Notes under the pieces: generated by a model
What the model was told of the DNA's origin: nothing
Databases searched by the model: none
What the model saw: the letters and a program-made list of their open reading frames with translations, nothing else
Source: Sinorhizobium garamanticum
GTDB taxonomy: Bacteria; Pseudomonadota; Alphaproteobacteria; Rhizobiales; Rhizobiaceae
Direction of reading: 5' to 3'
Length of the DNA stretch: 64,000 nucleotides
Assembly (NCBI RefSeq): GCF_029892065.1
Contig: NZ_CP120373.1
Location: forward strand, 2,239,001-2,303,000
Shown: positions 42,895 to 51,417 of the stretch, piece by piece
How the letters are laid out: the number at the start of each line of letters is the position of its first letter
How positions within the stretch are numbered: the stretch's first letter is position 1
Made by a program: the position numbers and the translations under genes

Positions 42895-42908
42895 AATTGG
42901 TCTGACAT
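42895..42908. promoter_or_regulatory. Candidate GntR/FadR operator half-site
   Basis: AATTGGTCTGACAT resembles half of the FadR-subfamily consensus (TTGGTnnnACCAA type, as for PdhR/LldR). It lies ~20 bp upstream of the regulator's start codon, consistent with autoregulation. Confidence 0.4.
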
Positions 42909-43094
42909 CTGAGCAATATGACGACGATAGATCCGGTGGTCAAGCGGCGAACTCGGGTCGTCGGTCTATGATGCAGGGGCGGGCCGACGTCGCGGCTTGT
43001 GTCGGAGCACGACAGAAGCGATCGGATCCCACGCTGCATCGGTCCTTGACCGTTGCCGTGATTGAGCGCGATATCGGGGGGAAGGAATTCCGAG

Positions 43095-43355
43095 ATGAGA
43101 TATCGAGTCTGTGCCGCTCTCGCCCTTGCCGTGGCCCTGACCGTATCCGGCCTTTTGCCAGCGGATGCGAATGCCCAGATGCGCACCGGGAAGGGTGAGT
43201 ATTACAGCGGCATCCAACGCAAGCCCTGGCCGAGCTATCTCTTTTTCTGGATTACCGGCCAGGATAACCCGGCCACTTATGGTGCAGCCGCAAGGAAGAA
43301 AGCGGGCGCTGGCAAGCAGCCGCCGAAGAGCAGCAGGAGCTATCCGGGCCAATAG
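43095..43355 (+). CDS. Small exported basic protein of unknown function
   Basis: 86 residues from the ATG at 43095 (GAAGGAATTCCGAG upstream). A signal peptide (ALALAVALTVSGLLPADANA) leads a mature part with GKGEYYSGIQRKPWPSYLFFW and a Lys/Gly/Ser-rich tail (ARKKAGAGKQPPKSSRSYPG). The mature protein is strongly basic. It stands between the divergent GntR gene and a RIME1 repeat. No family was recognised. Confidence 0.7.
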   Translation: MRYRVCAALALAVALTVSGLLPADANAQMRTGKGEYYSGIQRKPWPSYLFFWITGQDNPATYGAAARKKAGAGKQPPKSSRSYPGQ

Positions 43356-43358
43356 TTA

Positions 43359-43466
43359 CTGCATGATTTTGTCCTTAAATCGGAATCGATTTAAGGACAA
43401 AATCATGCAGTCATTCAAAATGCTACAACGACCTTTGCGCGTCCAAAAGGACGCGCGGCGCTGTAG
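43359..43466 (+). repeat. RIME1-like intergenic repeat (best-preserved copy)
   Basis: The first palindrome is nearly perfect: CTGCATGATTTTGTCCTTAA and its complement TTAAGGACAAAATCATGCAG around ATCGGAATCGAT. The second is GCGCGTCC..GGACGCGC followed by GGCGCTGTAG. It separates the small exported protein from the convergent M24 peptidase gene. Confidence 0.9.
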
Positions 43467-43531
43467 GCGAAGGACGCCGGTGCATCGCGCCGGCGCTGTC
43501 GTCTCATAGGACAGCGAAAAGGCGCTCGCCG

Positions 43532-44635
43532 TCAAACCTTGGCGACATAAACCTCGCGCGGCAATGAGGAGAGGATCTCAGGCCCATCGGCGCGCAGGAT
43601 CACGATATCCTCGAGCCGAATGCCGAAACGGCCAGGCAGGTAAATGCCGGGCTCGATCGAAAACACCATGCCTTCCTCGAGAATCGTTTCGGAGGTCGCG
43701 GTGATGTAGGGCGGCTCGTGACCGTCGATGCCCATGCCGTGGCCGGTGCGATGGACGAAATATTCGCCATAGCCAGCATCCGCGATCACCTTGCGCGCGG
43801 CCGCATCGACCTCCTTTGCCGGCACGCCGGGGCGGGCTGCCTTCATCGCAGCCTGCACTGCTTTTTCCACGATCGTGTGGATCTGACCATAGCCCTCCGG
43901 CGCGCGGCCTACGACCGCCATGCGGGTAATGTCGCTCGGAAAGCCCTGTTTGCGGCCACCGATGTCAATCACCACGGCATCGCCTTCTTCGATGACGCGG
44001 TCGCTGGCGGAGTGGTGCGGAAAGGCGCCGTTGCCGCCGGAACCGACGATCCAGAAAGCTGGCGCTGCGCCTTCGGAGGAAAAGTGCGCGCGGATCTCGG
44101 CCGCGAGTTCCTTCTCGGTCATGCCGGGACGGACCGTCGAAAAGGCGGCCTGCATCGCGCGATCGGCGATCGCTGCATTCATTTTGAGGAGTTCGTATTC
44201 GCTGCGGTCCTTGCGCATGCGCAGTGCGCCAAGCGTGCCAGGGGTAAAATCACGTGCGGTGTCCTCCGGCAGATTGTCGAGAAGCAGCAGCGCGAAATCC
44301 GCACGCATCGTCTCGTCGAGAACGACGCGGCCAGGCTCTGCGGCACCGAGCGCGGCAAGCGCCGCCTTGAGCGCCAGAACGGGACCTTCGGCATCCGACC
44401 AGCTGTAGAAGTCAATGTCGGTATGCTCGCGCGTGCCTTCGGCATTAAGCGCCGGCATCAGGAAGGCTTCCCGTTCCGGCGCGATCAGAAGCAGGCAGGG
44501 ACGCTCGTCTGGATGCGGGTGGAAGCCCAGCACCCAATCCATGTGCGACCCCGGCGCGACAGCGATAAGTCCCGTGCCGGTTTCCTTCATTCGTGTGCGC
44601 AGCGCGGCGAGCCGCATCTTCGTCTGTTCGTTCAT
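43532..44635 (-). CDS. M24-family metallopeptidase (Xaa-Pro aminopeptidase/creatinase-like)
   Basis: 367 residues from the ATG at 44635 (AGGACGG upstream). An N-terminal creatinase-type domain (MRLAALRTRMKETGTGLIAVAP) precedes a pita-bread catalytic domain. All five metal ligands are visible: Asp in VVIDIGG, Asp in SDITRM, His in GHGMGIDGHEPP, Glu in SIEPGIY and Glu in IRLEDIVIL. Members cleave Xaa-Pro peptides or hydrolyse creatine-like molecules. It follows the XRE-cupin regulator by 74 bp on the same strand and is probably controlled by it. Confidence 0.9.
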   Translation of the reverse strand: MNEQTKMRLAALRTRMKETGTGLIAVAPGSHMDWVLGFHPHPDERPCLLLIAPEREAFLMPALNAEGTREHTDIDFYSWSDAEGPVLALKAALAALGAAEPGRVVLDETMRADFALLLLDNLPEDTARDFTPGTLGALRMRKDRSEYELLKMNAAIADRAMQAAFSTVRPGMTEKELAAEIRAHFSSEGAAPAFWIVGSGGNGAFPHHSASDRVIEEGDAVVIDIGGRKQGFPSDITRMAVVGRAPEGYGQIHTIVEKAVQAAMKAARPGVPAKEVDAAARKVIADAGYGEYFVHRTGHGMGIDGHEPPYITATSETILEEGMVFSIEPGIYLPGRFGIRLEDIVILRADGPEILSSLPREVYVAKV

Positions 44636-44709
44636 GTGGTTCCGTCCTGTGTTGCTGGTGGATGAAACGCTGCTTGCGAGGGCGGCGGCAGATGCGTGCC
44701 GTTCCCGCC

Positions 44710-45390
44710 TCAGCGCGGCTTGTGTTTTTTCGCCACGCCGCGGCGGCTTGCGCCGCGCGTCACCGCCAGGCTGTTGTCCGGGTCGCCGGAAGGCTCGCCA
44801 TCGCCAAAGACGTCCATTGTGCACGTATGCAGGATCGTCGTCGGCTTGCTCGTGTGGTTCCAGGTGGCATGGGTGCGCGTGGATGGGAAATGGGCCGAGT
44901 CGCCGGACTCCAGAACGATGCGCTCGCCGTCGATCTCTAGGGTCAGCGAGCCCTCGAGGATGAAGTAAATCTCTTCGCCTTCGTGCGACATCGGTTCGCT
45001 TCGACGCCCGGGTGGCTCATGAATGATCGTGCTTCGAAGGACATTGCCGGGGAAGGCGGCGGAGAGGCGTTCGTAAGAGACGTTGCCATCGCCGTCGCCG
45101 AGCGCGTAGACCGGGCGGTGTGCGCGGCGGGTGACAGGCGAGGCAACTTTCGGCGGCGTGAAGACGGTGCTGACTTCGACTTTCAACGTACGGCAGACGG
45201 CGATCAGCGATGTGAGGGAAGGCACAGTAATGCCGCGCTCTATCTGGGAAATGAAACCGACGGAAAAGCCCGAGCGGTCGGCGACGTTCTGGAGCGTCAG
45301 CTTCAGTTCCTTCCGACGCCGGCGCAGTCGCTCGCCGAGCGGCGGATCGCCCACGCCAACGCGCGCTTCCGGAGCGTTCTCCGTTTTCAA
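44710..45390 (-). CDS. XRE-family regulator with C-terminal cupin domain
   Basis: 226 residues. An N-terminal XRE helix-turn-helix (LGERLRRRRKELKLTLQNVADRSGFSVGFISQIERG in parts) and a cupin_2 domain at ~105-195 (HEGEEIYFILEGSLTLEIDGE; LESGDSAHFPSTRTHATWNH). This architecture is typical of PuuR and related regulators of amine, amino-acid or antibiotic metabolism. It precedes the M24 peptidase gene and has an inverted repeat (45459-45475) upstream. The C-terminal tail is Lys/Arg-rich. Confidence 0.92.
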   Translation of the reverse strand: MKTENAPEARVGVGDPPLGERLRRRRKELKLTLQNVADRSGFSVGFISQIERGITVPSLTSLIAVCRTLKVEVSTVFTPPKVASPVTRRAHRPVYALGDGDGNVSYERLSAAFPGNVLRSTIIHEPPGRRSEPMSHEGEEIYFILEGSLTLEIDGERIVLESGDSAHFPSTRTHATWNHTSKPTTILHTCTMDVFGDGEPSGDPDNSLAVTRGASRRGVAKKHKPR

Positions 45391-45458
45391 AGGGGCGCCT
45401 CCCGACTTTTTAGTATTTCTTCAAAGTTCTCGCAGTCCCGAACCGCTGTCAACGACTT

Positions 45459-45475
45459 TTTTAGCCGCACTAAAA
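45459..45475. promoter_or_regulatory. Candidate operator of the XRE-cupin regulator
   Basis: Inverted repeat TTTTAG-CCGCA-CTAAAA, with a further TTTTTAGT half-site ~50 bp nearer the gene. It lies ~70 bp upstream of the regulator start. Confidence 0.5.
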
Positions 45476-45536
45476 TCGATCGCGTATGAGTTTGGGCGAG
45501 CTTGCCGCTTCTTTGGCGATAAGCGGAGAGTTTGTT

Positions 45537-46229
45537 TCAGCCGGCGAGGCCGAGCAGCTTGGCGATCGCCTGCTGGTCAAAGCCGCCTATACCCTCGCGG
45601 ATATCGGCTCCGATTGCCTCGGCCACGGCGTCTTCGTCCCGGCGTCTCAGCGCGTCGATCGCCTCGCGATGACGATCGATGACGTAGAGTTCGGCGACAT
45701 GTTCCATGGCGATGCCGAGAATGGGTCCGAGCTGCAGCCACACGCTTTCGATCAGCGGCATGGCGATCTGGTCGGGATTGGCCATGTAGATCTGCCGATG
45801 GAATTCCTGGTTGGCGATCAGCGCCGCAGCCTTCTGGCCATCGAGAATTGCGGCCTCGATGGCGTCATCGATTGCGACGATGCGGTCGATCTGCCGGTCG
45901 GAAAGATGGGCGACCGCCCGGCGCGCGGCGTGGCTTTCGAGCACGATCCGCAGCGAAATCAGCTCTTCGAACCGTGCCGGCGTGATGCGCGGCACGACGA
46001 TACGGCGGTTCTCGAGGAAGTGCAGGGCGCCGATCGATGTCAACTGCCGCAGCGCCTCGCGCACCGGCGTCGGGCTGCTCTCCAGCGCTTCGGCCAAACC
46101 GCGGATCGTCACCGACGTCCCGGGGCGAAAGGCGCCGACCATGATCGCCTGTCTGAGGCGTGCAAAGGCATAGTCATGTGTGGTCATGCCTTCCGGCCGT
46201 TCCAACGCCGGCAAAACCAGGGCCTTCAA
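45537..46229 (-). CDS. GntR-family transcriptional regulator (FCD domain)
   Basis: 230 residues from a TTG at 46229 preceded by a textbook AGGAGG at 8 nt; in-frame starts at 46295 (upstream) and ATG 46187 (downstream) are alternatives. Winged helix at ~15-75 (YAFARLRQAIMVGAFRPGTSVTIRGLAEALESSPTPVREALRQL in parts), then an FCD domain (ISLRIVLESHAARRAVAHLS; NQEFHRQIYMANPDQIAMPLIE). It is divergent from the gamma-glutamylamide synthetase operon, with palindromes between, so it is the likely regulator of that pathway. Confidence 0.9.
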   Translation of the reverse strand: MKALVLPALERPEGMTTHDYAFARLRQAIMVGAFRPGTSVTIRGLAEALESSPTPVREALRQLTSIGALHFLENRRIVVPRITPARFEELISLRIVLESHAARRAVAHLSDRQIDRIVAIDDAIEAAILDGQKAAALIANQEFHRQIYMANPDQIAMPLIESVWLQLGPILGIAMEHVAELYVIDRHREAIDALRRRDEDAVAEAIGADIREGIGGFDQQAIAKLLGLAG

Positions 46230-46285
46230 GATTGCGATTCCTCCTGCCGCGTTGGTTCGCGCGCGGCTGATAGCACCGGTCAAGC

Positions 46286-46333
46286 TTGACTTCAAATCGT
46301 GAATTATGTCAACTTTCTAAAAATGTGATCACA
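46286..46333. promoter_or_regulatory. Two inverted repeats in the GntR / synthetase divergent promoter
   Basis: TTGAC-N17-GTCAA at 46286-46312 and the perfect TGTGATCACA at 46324-46333. The second is only 16 bp upstream of the synthetase start and resembles GntR-type operators. Confidence 0.5.
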
Positions 46334-46349
46334 AAATAAGAATTGAGAT

Positions 46350-47717
46350 ATGTCTCTAGAGGCGGAAGATCCAAGCGCGTTCAAGGTTTGGCTGGAACAG
46401 AACGGCCCGATCGAAAGCATCCAGGCGGTTATCTGCGACCTGAACGGCATCATGCGCGGCAAGCGTGTGCCGGTCGAACAGGCCTCCAAGGTGCTCGGCG
46501 GCGGCATCCGCATGCCGCTCTCGATCGTCGGCGTCGATGTCTGGGGAGAGGACATCATCGGCAGCGAACAGGTTTTCGCGACCGGCGACCGCGACGGCAT
46601 ATGCGGTGTCACCGGGCGAGGGGCGTTGCCGGTTAACTGGACGTCCCGGCCAAGCGCGCTGGTGCCTCTCTGGCTCTTCGTCGAGGACGGCAAGCCATTC
46701 CTCGCCGATCCGCGTCAGGCACTTGCGGCCATCGTCAGGGAATACCGCGAACTGGGCTTGCGCCCGGTCGTGGCGACCGAGATGGAATTCTACCTGATCG
46801 ATCCGGAGCCCGACAGCGCCGTGCCGCCGATCTCGCCCTATACCGGCAAGCGGCTCGATTCCGACGCGATCCTGTCCATCGACGAGCTTGACGATTTCGG
46901 CGAGTTCTTCTCCGACGTCTACAAAGAATGCGCGCGGCAAAACGTGCCGGCGGACGCGGCGATTGCAGAGAACGGCATCGGCCAGTTCGAGATCAACCTG
47001 CTCCACACGGACGATCCGTTGAAGGCGGCGGACGACGCGATCTTCTTCAAGCGCATCGTCAAGGGCGTCGCCCGCAAGCACGGGCTCGCCGCGACCTTCA
47101 TGGCCAAGCCCTACGGCACACGATCCGGCAACGGCATGCACGTCCATTTCGGCCTGCTCGATGAGGAAGGCAACAATGTCTTCGATGACGGCAGTGACGA
47201 AGGGTCGTCCGTGCTGAAGCATGCGGTCGCGGGACTGTTGCGAGGGATGGCGGAGACGACGCTGCTCTTCGCGCCGCATTTCAACTCCTACCGGCGGCTG
47301 AGGCCCGACACCCACGCGCCGACCTCGATTTCCTGGGGCTACGAGAACCGTACCTCGGCGATCCGCATTCCGGGCGGCAATCCGGCGGCGCGGCGCATCG
47401 AGCACCGTGTCGCCGGCGCCGATGCAAACCCCTACCTCGTCATCGCCGCGATCCTCGGTGCAGCACTCGTCGGCATCCGCAACAAATGGAAGCCAGCGGC
47501 ACCTGTTGAGGGGCGGGCCTATGATGCGGAGAAACTGCCCAAAATTCCTGCCGAGTGGGGGCAGGCGGTCGATGCTTTCGAGGCCGGACCGATTGCCGCC
47601 GAGATTTTCGATCCCGTGCTTCGCTCCATGCTGATCGCCTGCAAGCGCCAGGAGATCGCCGGCTTTGCCGAGCAGGTTACGGACTATGAGTTCAGCGCCT
47701 ATCTGGAAATCGTATGA
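46350..47717 (+). CDS. puuA: Gamma-glutamylamine (polyamine-type) synthetase, glutamine synthetase family
   Basis: 455 residues. GS fold: an N-terminal beta-grasp (IQAVICDLNGIMRGKRVPV), metal-site TEMEFYLIDPEP, NGIGQFEINLLHTDDP, ATP/glutamate region SGNGMHVHFGLLDEEG and RPDTHAPTSISWGYENRT, and EHRVAGADANPYLV. It lacks the adenylylation loop of GlnA and resembles GS-like enzymes such as PuuA or IpuC that glutamylate putrescine or other amines with ATP. It overlaps the FAD oxidase by 4 nt. The divergent GntR gene is the probable regulator. The amine substrate is not visible from the sequence. Confidence 0.85.
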   Translation: MSLEAEDPSAFKVWLEQNGPIESIQAVICDLNGIMRGKRVPVEQASKVLGGGIRMPLSIVGVDVWGEDIIGSEQVFATGDRDGICGVTGRGALPVNWTSRPSALVPLWLFVEDGKPFLADPRQALAAIVREYRELGLRPVVATEMEFYLIDPEPDSAVPPISPYTGKRLDSDAILSIDELDDFGEFFSDVYKECARQNVPADAAIAENGIGQFEINLLHTDDPLKAADDAIFFKRIVKGVARKHGLAATFMAKPYGTRSGNGMHVHFGLLDEEGNNVFDDGSDEGSSVLKHAVAGLLRGMAETTLLFAPHFNSYRRLRPDTHAPTSISWGYENRTSAIRIPGGNPAARRIEHRVAGADANPYLVIAAILGAALVGIRNKWKPAAPVEGRAYDAEKLPKIPAEWGQAVDAFEAGPIAAEIFDPVLRSMLIACKRQEIAGFAEQVTDYEFSAYLEIV

Positions 47718-49027
47718 TGACAAGTGCAAAGAAATCCTACGCCGGTGACGGCAGGTACCCGACGAGCTATTACGCCGCCTCCCGCAACATCATCCGTACC
47801 CCGGTCAAAGTTCAGGGCCGCATCGAGACCGACATCTGCGTCGTCGGCGCGGGCTATTCGGGCCTGTCGACGGCAATCCACCTCGCTGAAAAGGGCTACA
47901 AGGTCACGGTGATCGAAGGCGCGCAAGTGGGGTGGGGCGCCTCGGGTCGCAATGGCGGACAGGTCGTCAATGGCCTCAATGCCAGCCTGTCGACCATCCA
48001 GCGCCGCTATGGCGAGGACGCGGCGCGTTTCATCGGCGGCCTGGTGCAGGAGGGCGGGCGGATCATTCGCCGGCTCGTCAGCCAATACCAGATCGACTGC
48101 GACCTGAAGCCCGGCAACATCTATGCCGCCTATACCGCCGCGCATATGAAGGAACTGGAGGCCAAGCAGGCGCTCTGGCGCAAATACGGGATGGACGACC
48201 ACCAGCTTCTCGACCGCGAAGCGCTCAGGAAGTACGTCAATTCCGATGCCTATTGCGGCGGCATGCTCGACACGACGGGCGGCCACATGCACCCGCTTAA
48301 TCTCGTGCTCGGCGAAGCCCGCGCCTTCGAGAGCCTCGGCGGCGCGATCTACGAGATGTCACCAGTGACACGCGTGGACCACGAGGCGGCGCGACCGACG
48401 GTCTATACGCAGGAAGGCGAAGTCAGTGCCCGCATTGTCGTGCTCTGCGGCAACGCCTATCTCGGCGATGCCGTGCCGAAGCTTGTTTCGCGCGTCATGC
48501 CCGTCTCGACGCAGATGATCACTACGGCGCCGCTCGGCGAGGAACTCGCCCATTCTCTGATCCCGAGCGACATGTGCGTGGAGGACGTGCGCTATATCCT
48601 CGACTATTTCAGGCTCTCCGCCGACAAGCGGATGATTTTCGGCGGGGGCACCGTCTATGGCGGCACCGACCCGGCGGATGTCGTCGCCAAGCTCAAGCCC
48701 AATCTCGAAAAGGTCTTCCCGCGGCTCAAGGGTGTGAAGATCGACTATGCCTGGAGCGGGAATTTCGCCCTCTCCTTCACGCGCGTGCCGCAGATGGGCC
48801 GGATCGGCGCCAACACCTATTTCGCCCACGGCTATAGCGGCCATGGCGTCACCGGTTCCCATCTCTTCGGTCGCACGCTCGCCGAGGCGATCGATGGCGA
48901 TACCGCGCGCTTCGACGTCTTCGAGAAACTGCCATGGTATCCGTTCCCGGGCGGACGCATGTTCCGTGCACAATATTCGACGATCGGTTCCTGGTGGTAT
49001 TCCTTCAAGGATGCGGTCGGCTGGTGA
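47714..49027 (+). CDS. puuB: FAD-dependent gamma-glutamylputrescine-type oxidase (DAO family)
   Basis: 437 residues. FAD-binding beta-alpha-beta IDICVVGAGYSGLSTAIHLAEKGYKV-like stretch (DICVVGAGYSGLS), the GRNGGQVVNGLN motif, and a C-terminal FAD-proximal GANTYFAHGYSGHGVTGSHL. The family oxidises the secondary amine of gamma-glutamyl-amines to an aldehyde with H2O2 release. It is translationally coupled to the synthetase by an ATGA overlap. Together with the aldehyde dehydrogenase at 51418 it gives the second and third steps of a Puu-like route. Confidence 0.87.
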   Translation: MMTSAKKSYAGDGRYPTSYYAASRNIIRTPVKVQGRIETDICVVGAGYSGLSTAIHLAEKGYKVTVIEGAQVGWGASGRNGGQVVNGLNASLSTIQRRYGEDAARFIGGLVQEGGRIIRRLVSQYQIDCDLKPGNIYAAYTAAHMKELEAKQALWRKYGMDDHQLLDREALRKYVNSDAYCGGMLDTTGGHMHPLNLVLGEARAFESLGGAIYEMSPVTRVDHEAARPTVYTQEGEVSARIVVLCGNAYLGDAVPKLVSRVMPVSTQMITTAPLGEELAHSLIPSDMCVEDVRYILDYFRLSADKRMIFGGGTVYGGTDPADVVAKLKPNLEKVFPRLKGVKIDYAWSGNFALSFTRVPQMGRIGANTYFAHGYSGHGVTGSHLFGRTLAEAIDGDTARFDVFEKLPWYPFPGGRMFRAQYSTIGSWWYSFKDAVGW

Positions 49028-49287
49028 ATGGCCGAGCTTGCGACGGACGCGCCCTTCAAATCGATTTCTCTCCGGCCGATGATGCGCTAGAATTTTTTGG
49101 CCGGACCGCCTGACCAGCGCATCCAGATCGGGCGTGATGTCCGGCATGCCGCAAGGGTGCACCTCGGGCATTCTCTTCGGAGCGGAGCTCAACAAATCGA
49201 GATCGCGGCAAACGCGACGCGTGAACAGTTATTTCAGGGCATTCACGCCCCCGGCCGCGGGCCCGCGGTCGATCAGGGAGGTCGGAA

Positions 49288-50202
49288 ATGTTCATACGCT
49301 TCGGCTACGAGATCGGCGTTCGGTGCACGCAGCCGACGCCGATGATGACTTATCTTTCGGTTGTACCCGAGCGGCGTGACAACATCGTCCGTGAGCGCGG
49401 CCCCGTCGCATCGCCGATCCTGGCGATGGAGGAAATCACCGATCCTCACGGCAACGCCTGCCTGCGGATGGTGTTGCACGCGGGCGAAACCAAGCTCAGC
49501 TATGACGCTGTGATCAACGATGACGGCAGGCCCGATGCCTCGGATCCACTGGCCGAAGCCGTACCCGTGGAAAGGCTTCCGCCCGCTTGGCTGCCTTATC
49601 TTTCCGCCAGCCGCTATTGTGAGACCGACCGCCTCGGCGCGTTGGCGTGGAAGCTTTTCGGCGACGTTCCCGCCGGATGGCAGCGCGTCCAGGCGATCTG
49701 CGACTATGTCCATGATCGGCTGGTTTTCAGCTATGGCTATGCGCAGGCAATGCGCACGGCCCTCGAGGCGCACGAAGGTCGCCTGGGCGTGAGCCGCGAC
49801 TATGCTCATCTCGCCATCGCTTTTTGCCGCTGCATGAACATGCCGGCGCGCTACGTCAACGGCTACATGACCAATGTCGGCGTACCGGAGAGCCCGGCAC
49901 CCATGGATTTCAATGCCTGGTTCGAGGTTTATCTCGGCGATCGCTGGTATACCTTCGATGCCAAGAACAATGCGCGACGCATCGGCCGCATTCCCGTTGC
50001 GCGCGGCCGCGACGCCGCGGACGTCCCGTTGATCCAGACCTTCGGGAAGCATGAACTCACCGTCTTTACCGTGTGGACCTCCGTCGAAACCGATGTCTCG
50101 CTCGCCCGGTCGCACCGCGGGGCCGACGTTTCGCTGCTGACGCCCTGGTTCAGCGAAACTTGGTCGCGCCATCTCCAGGAGCGCGACCGCAACCGGCACT
50201 GA
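49288..50202 (+). CDS. Transglutaminase-like family protein with altered catalytic residues
   Basis: 304 residues from the ATG at 49288 (AGGGAGG upstream). An N-terminal bacterial transglutaminase-like beta domain (~1-90) is followed by the papain-like core. The usual G-V-C-R-D motif is GVSRDYAHLAIAFCRCM here, with Ser in place of the nucleophilic Cys. The usual HAW reads FNAWFEVYLGDRWYTFD, with Asn in place of His; Asp is kept. Related rhizobial proteins commonly have a non-His residue at the second site, but a Cys-to-Ser change removes normal thiol chemistry. It may bind an amide or gamma-glutamyl substrate without cleaving it. It sits between the Puu-like genes and the MBL hydrolase. Confidence 0.85.
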   Translation: MFIRFGYEIGVRCTQPTPMMTYLSVVPERRDNIVRERGPVASPILAMEEITDPHGNACLRMVLHAGETKLSYDAVINDDGRPDASDPLAEAVPVERLPPAWLPYLSASRYCETDRLGALAWKLFGDVPAGWQRVQAICDYVHDRLVFSYGYAQAMRTALEAHEGRLGVSRDYAHLAIAFCRCMNMPARYVNGYMTNVGVPESPAPMDFNAWFEVYLGDRWYTFDAKNNARRIGRIPVARGRDAADVPLIQTFGKHELTVFTVWTSVETDVSLARSHRGADVSLLTPWFSETWSRHLQERDRNRH

Positions 50203-50323
50203 ACGCGGCCAGACGCCGTAAATGGATTTTTCATTTCAAACGCGATTGGCAGAAAATAATATCTATAAACTCAATGGATAATATAGGAGAACATAGCTAC
50301 TTCGAAAACAGCGGAGAGGCAAG

Positions 50324-50473
50324 ATGCACGCGATCAAGGCGACAACCCAATCCCGCTACACGATCTACGCTGCACAACCGAGGCGACGCTCCCGGGGCAA
50401 TCTCATTCCTCACACCATTGCTATTGCGGCGGCATTCAGTTTTGTCGCGGCGCTCATCATCGGCGCGATCTAA
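50324..50473 (+). CDS. Small single-pass membrane protein (49 aa)
   Basis: 49 residues with an excellent ribosome binding site (GGAGAGG, 5 nt before the ATG). A polar, basic N-terminus (YTIYAAQPRRRSRGN) precedes one membrane helix (TIAIAAAFSFVAALIIGAI) reaching the stop. The sequence upstream (50230-50300) is AT-rich and promoter-like. It is located between the transglutaminase-like and MBL genes. No family was recognised; such peptides are easily missed by automatic annotation. Confidence 0.7.
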   Translation: MHAIKATTQSRYTIYAAQPRRRSRGNLIPHTIAIAAAFSFVAALIIGAI

Positions 50474-50666
50474 ACCGCCAGTGGTGGCTAACCTGACCGC
50501 GACAGATGCTCATGCACGGCAGTAGCCGCTCGGCGTAATCTCGAACACGATCGTTTCCTTTTCCTCCGCCCTTGTCGGGACGCCGCGTGCGGCGGACATC
50601 GTTCCGCTTGCAGTCCAGGCTGCCGACGTCGTAGCCTTGCCATCGGCAAGCGGGAATGTGCGACAT

Positions 50667-51401
50667 ATGCGGCGGATTGCTCCGGAAGACTGGTATTTGG
50701 TGAAGCGTCTCGAAGATGACGTCACCTCGATTTCGGAGCCGTTCATCCAGGAGTTCTATCGCTGCAACGTCTGGCACGTGCGCGGCCGTGACCGCGACAT
50801 GCTGGTCGACAGTGGCATGGGTGTCGTCTCGCTCAGGCAGTGGGTGCCGCTGGTAACGGAACGCGAGCTCATTGCCGTGGCGAGCCATACGCATTTCGAC
50901 CACATCGGCTGTCATCATGAATTCGAGTGCCGGGCGGTGCACGCGGCCGAGGCCGACCTTCTCGCCCATCCGACGCGCGCCAATACGCTTGCCGATCCTT
51001 ATGTTACCGACGACATCTTCGATGCGCTGCCGCCGGAACCCTATTGTTCGCAATGCTATGGTGTCAAAGCGGCCGCCGCGACGCGTGTTCTCGAAGATGG
51101 CGATACGATCGATCTCGGTGACCGGATCTTCGAGGTTATCCACACGCCGGGACATTCCCCCGGCGGCATCGCGCTCTGGGAGGAGAAAACCGGCGTGCTC
51201 TTCAGCGGCGACATTCTCTATGACGGTCCGCTGGTCGAGGATACCTATCATTCCAACGCAGATGATTACCTCGCGTCGATGGAGCGTCTGCTGAGAATGC
51301 CAGCGCGCATTGTGCACGGCGGGCATTTCCCGAGCTTTTCGGGCGAACGCTACCGGGAGCTCATCCAGGACTGGCTCGCCATGAAAGAAAAGACAATTTG
51401 A
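50667..51401 (+). CDS. MBL-fold metallo-hydrolase
   Basis: 244 residues from the ATG at 50667 (a TTG at 50637 in frame is possible). Metallo-beta-lactamase fold with a complete di-metal site: SHTHFDHIGCHHEF (HxHxDH), HTPGHSPGGIALW (His), LFSGDILYDG (Asp) and IVHGGHFPSF (His). Three Cys in EPYCSQCYG are unusual. Members hydrolyse thioesters, lactones or glyoxalase-type substrates. It is 16 bp upstream of the aldehyde dehydrogenase gene and probably co-transcribed with it. The substrate is unknown. Confidence 0.88.
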   Translation: MRRIAPEDWYLVKRLEDDVTSISEPFIQEFYRCNVWHVRGRDRDMLVDSGMGVVSLRQWVPLVTERELIAVASHTHFDHIGCHHEFECRAVHAAEADLLAHPTRANTLADPYVTDDIFDALPPEPYCSQCYGVKAAAATRVLEDGDTIDLGDRIFEVIHTPGHSPGGIALWEEKTGVLFSGDILYDGPLVEDTYHSNADDYLASMERLLRMPARIVHGGHFPSFSGERYRELIQDWLAMKEKTI

Positions 51402-51417
51402 CGGGAAGGAGGAGCGA

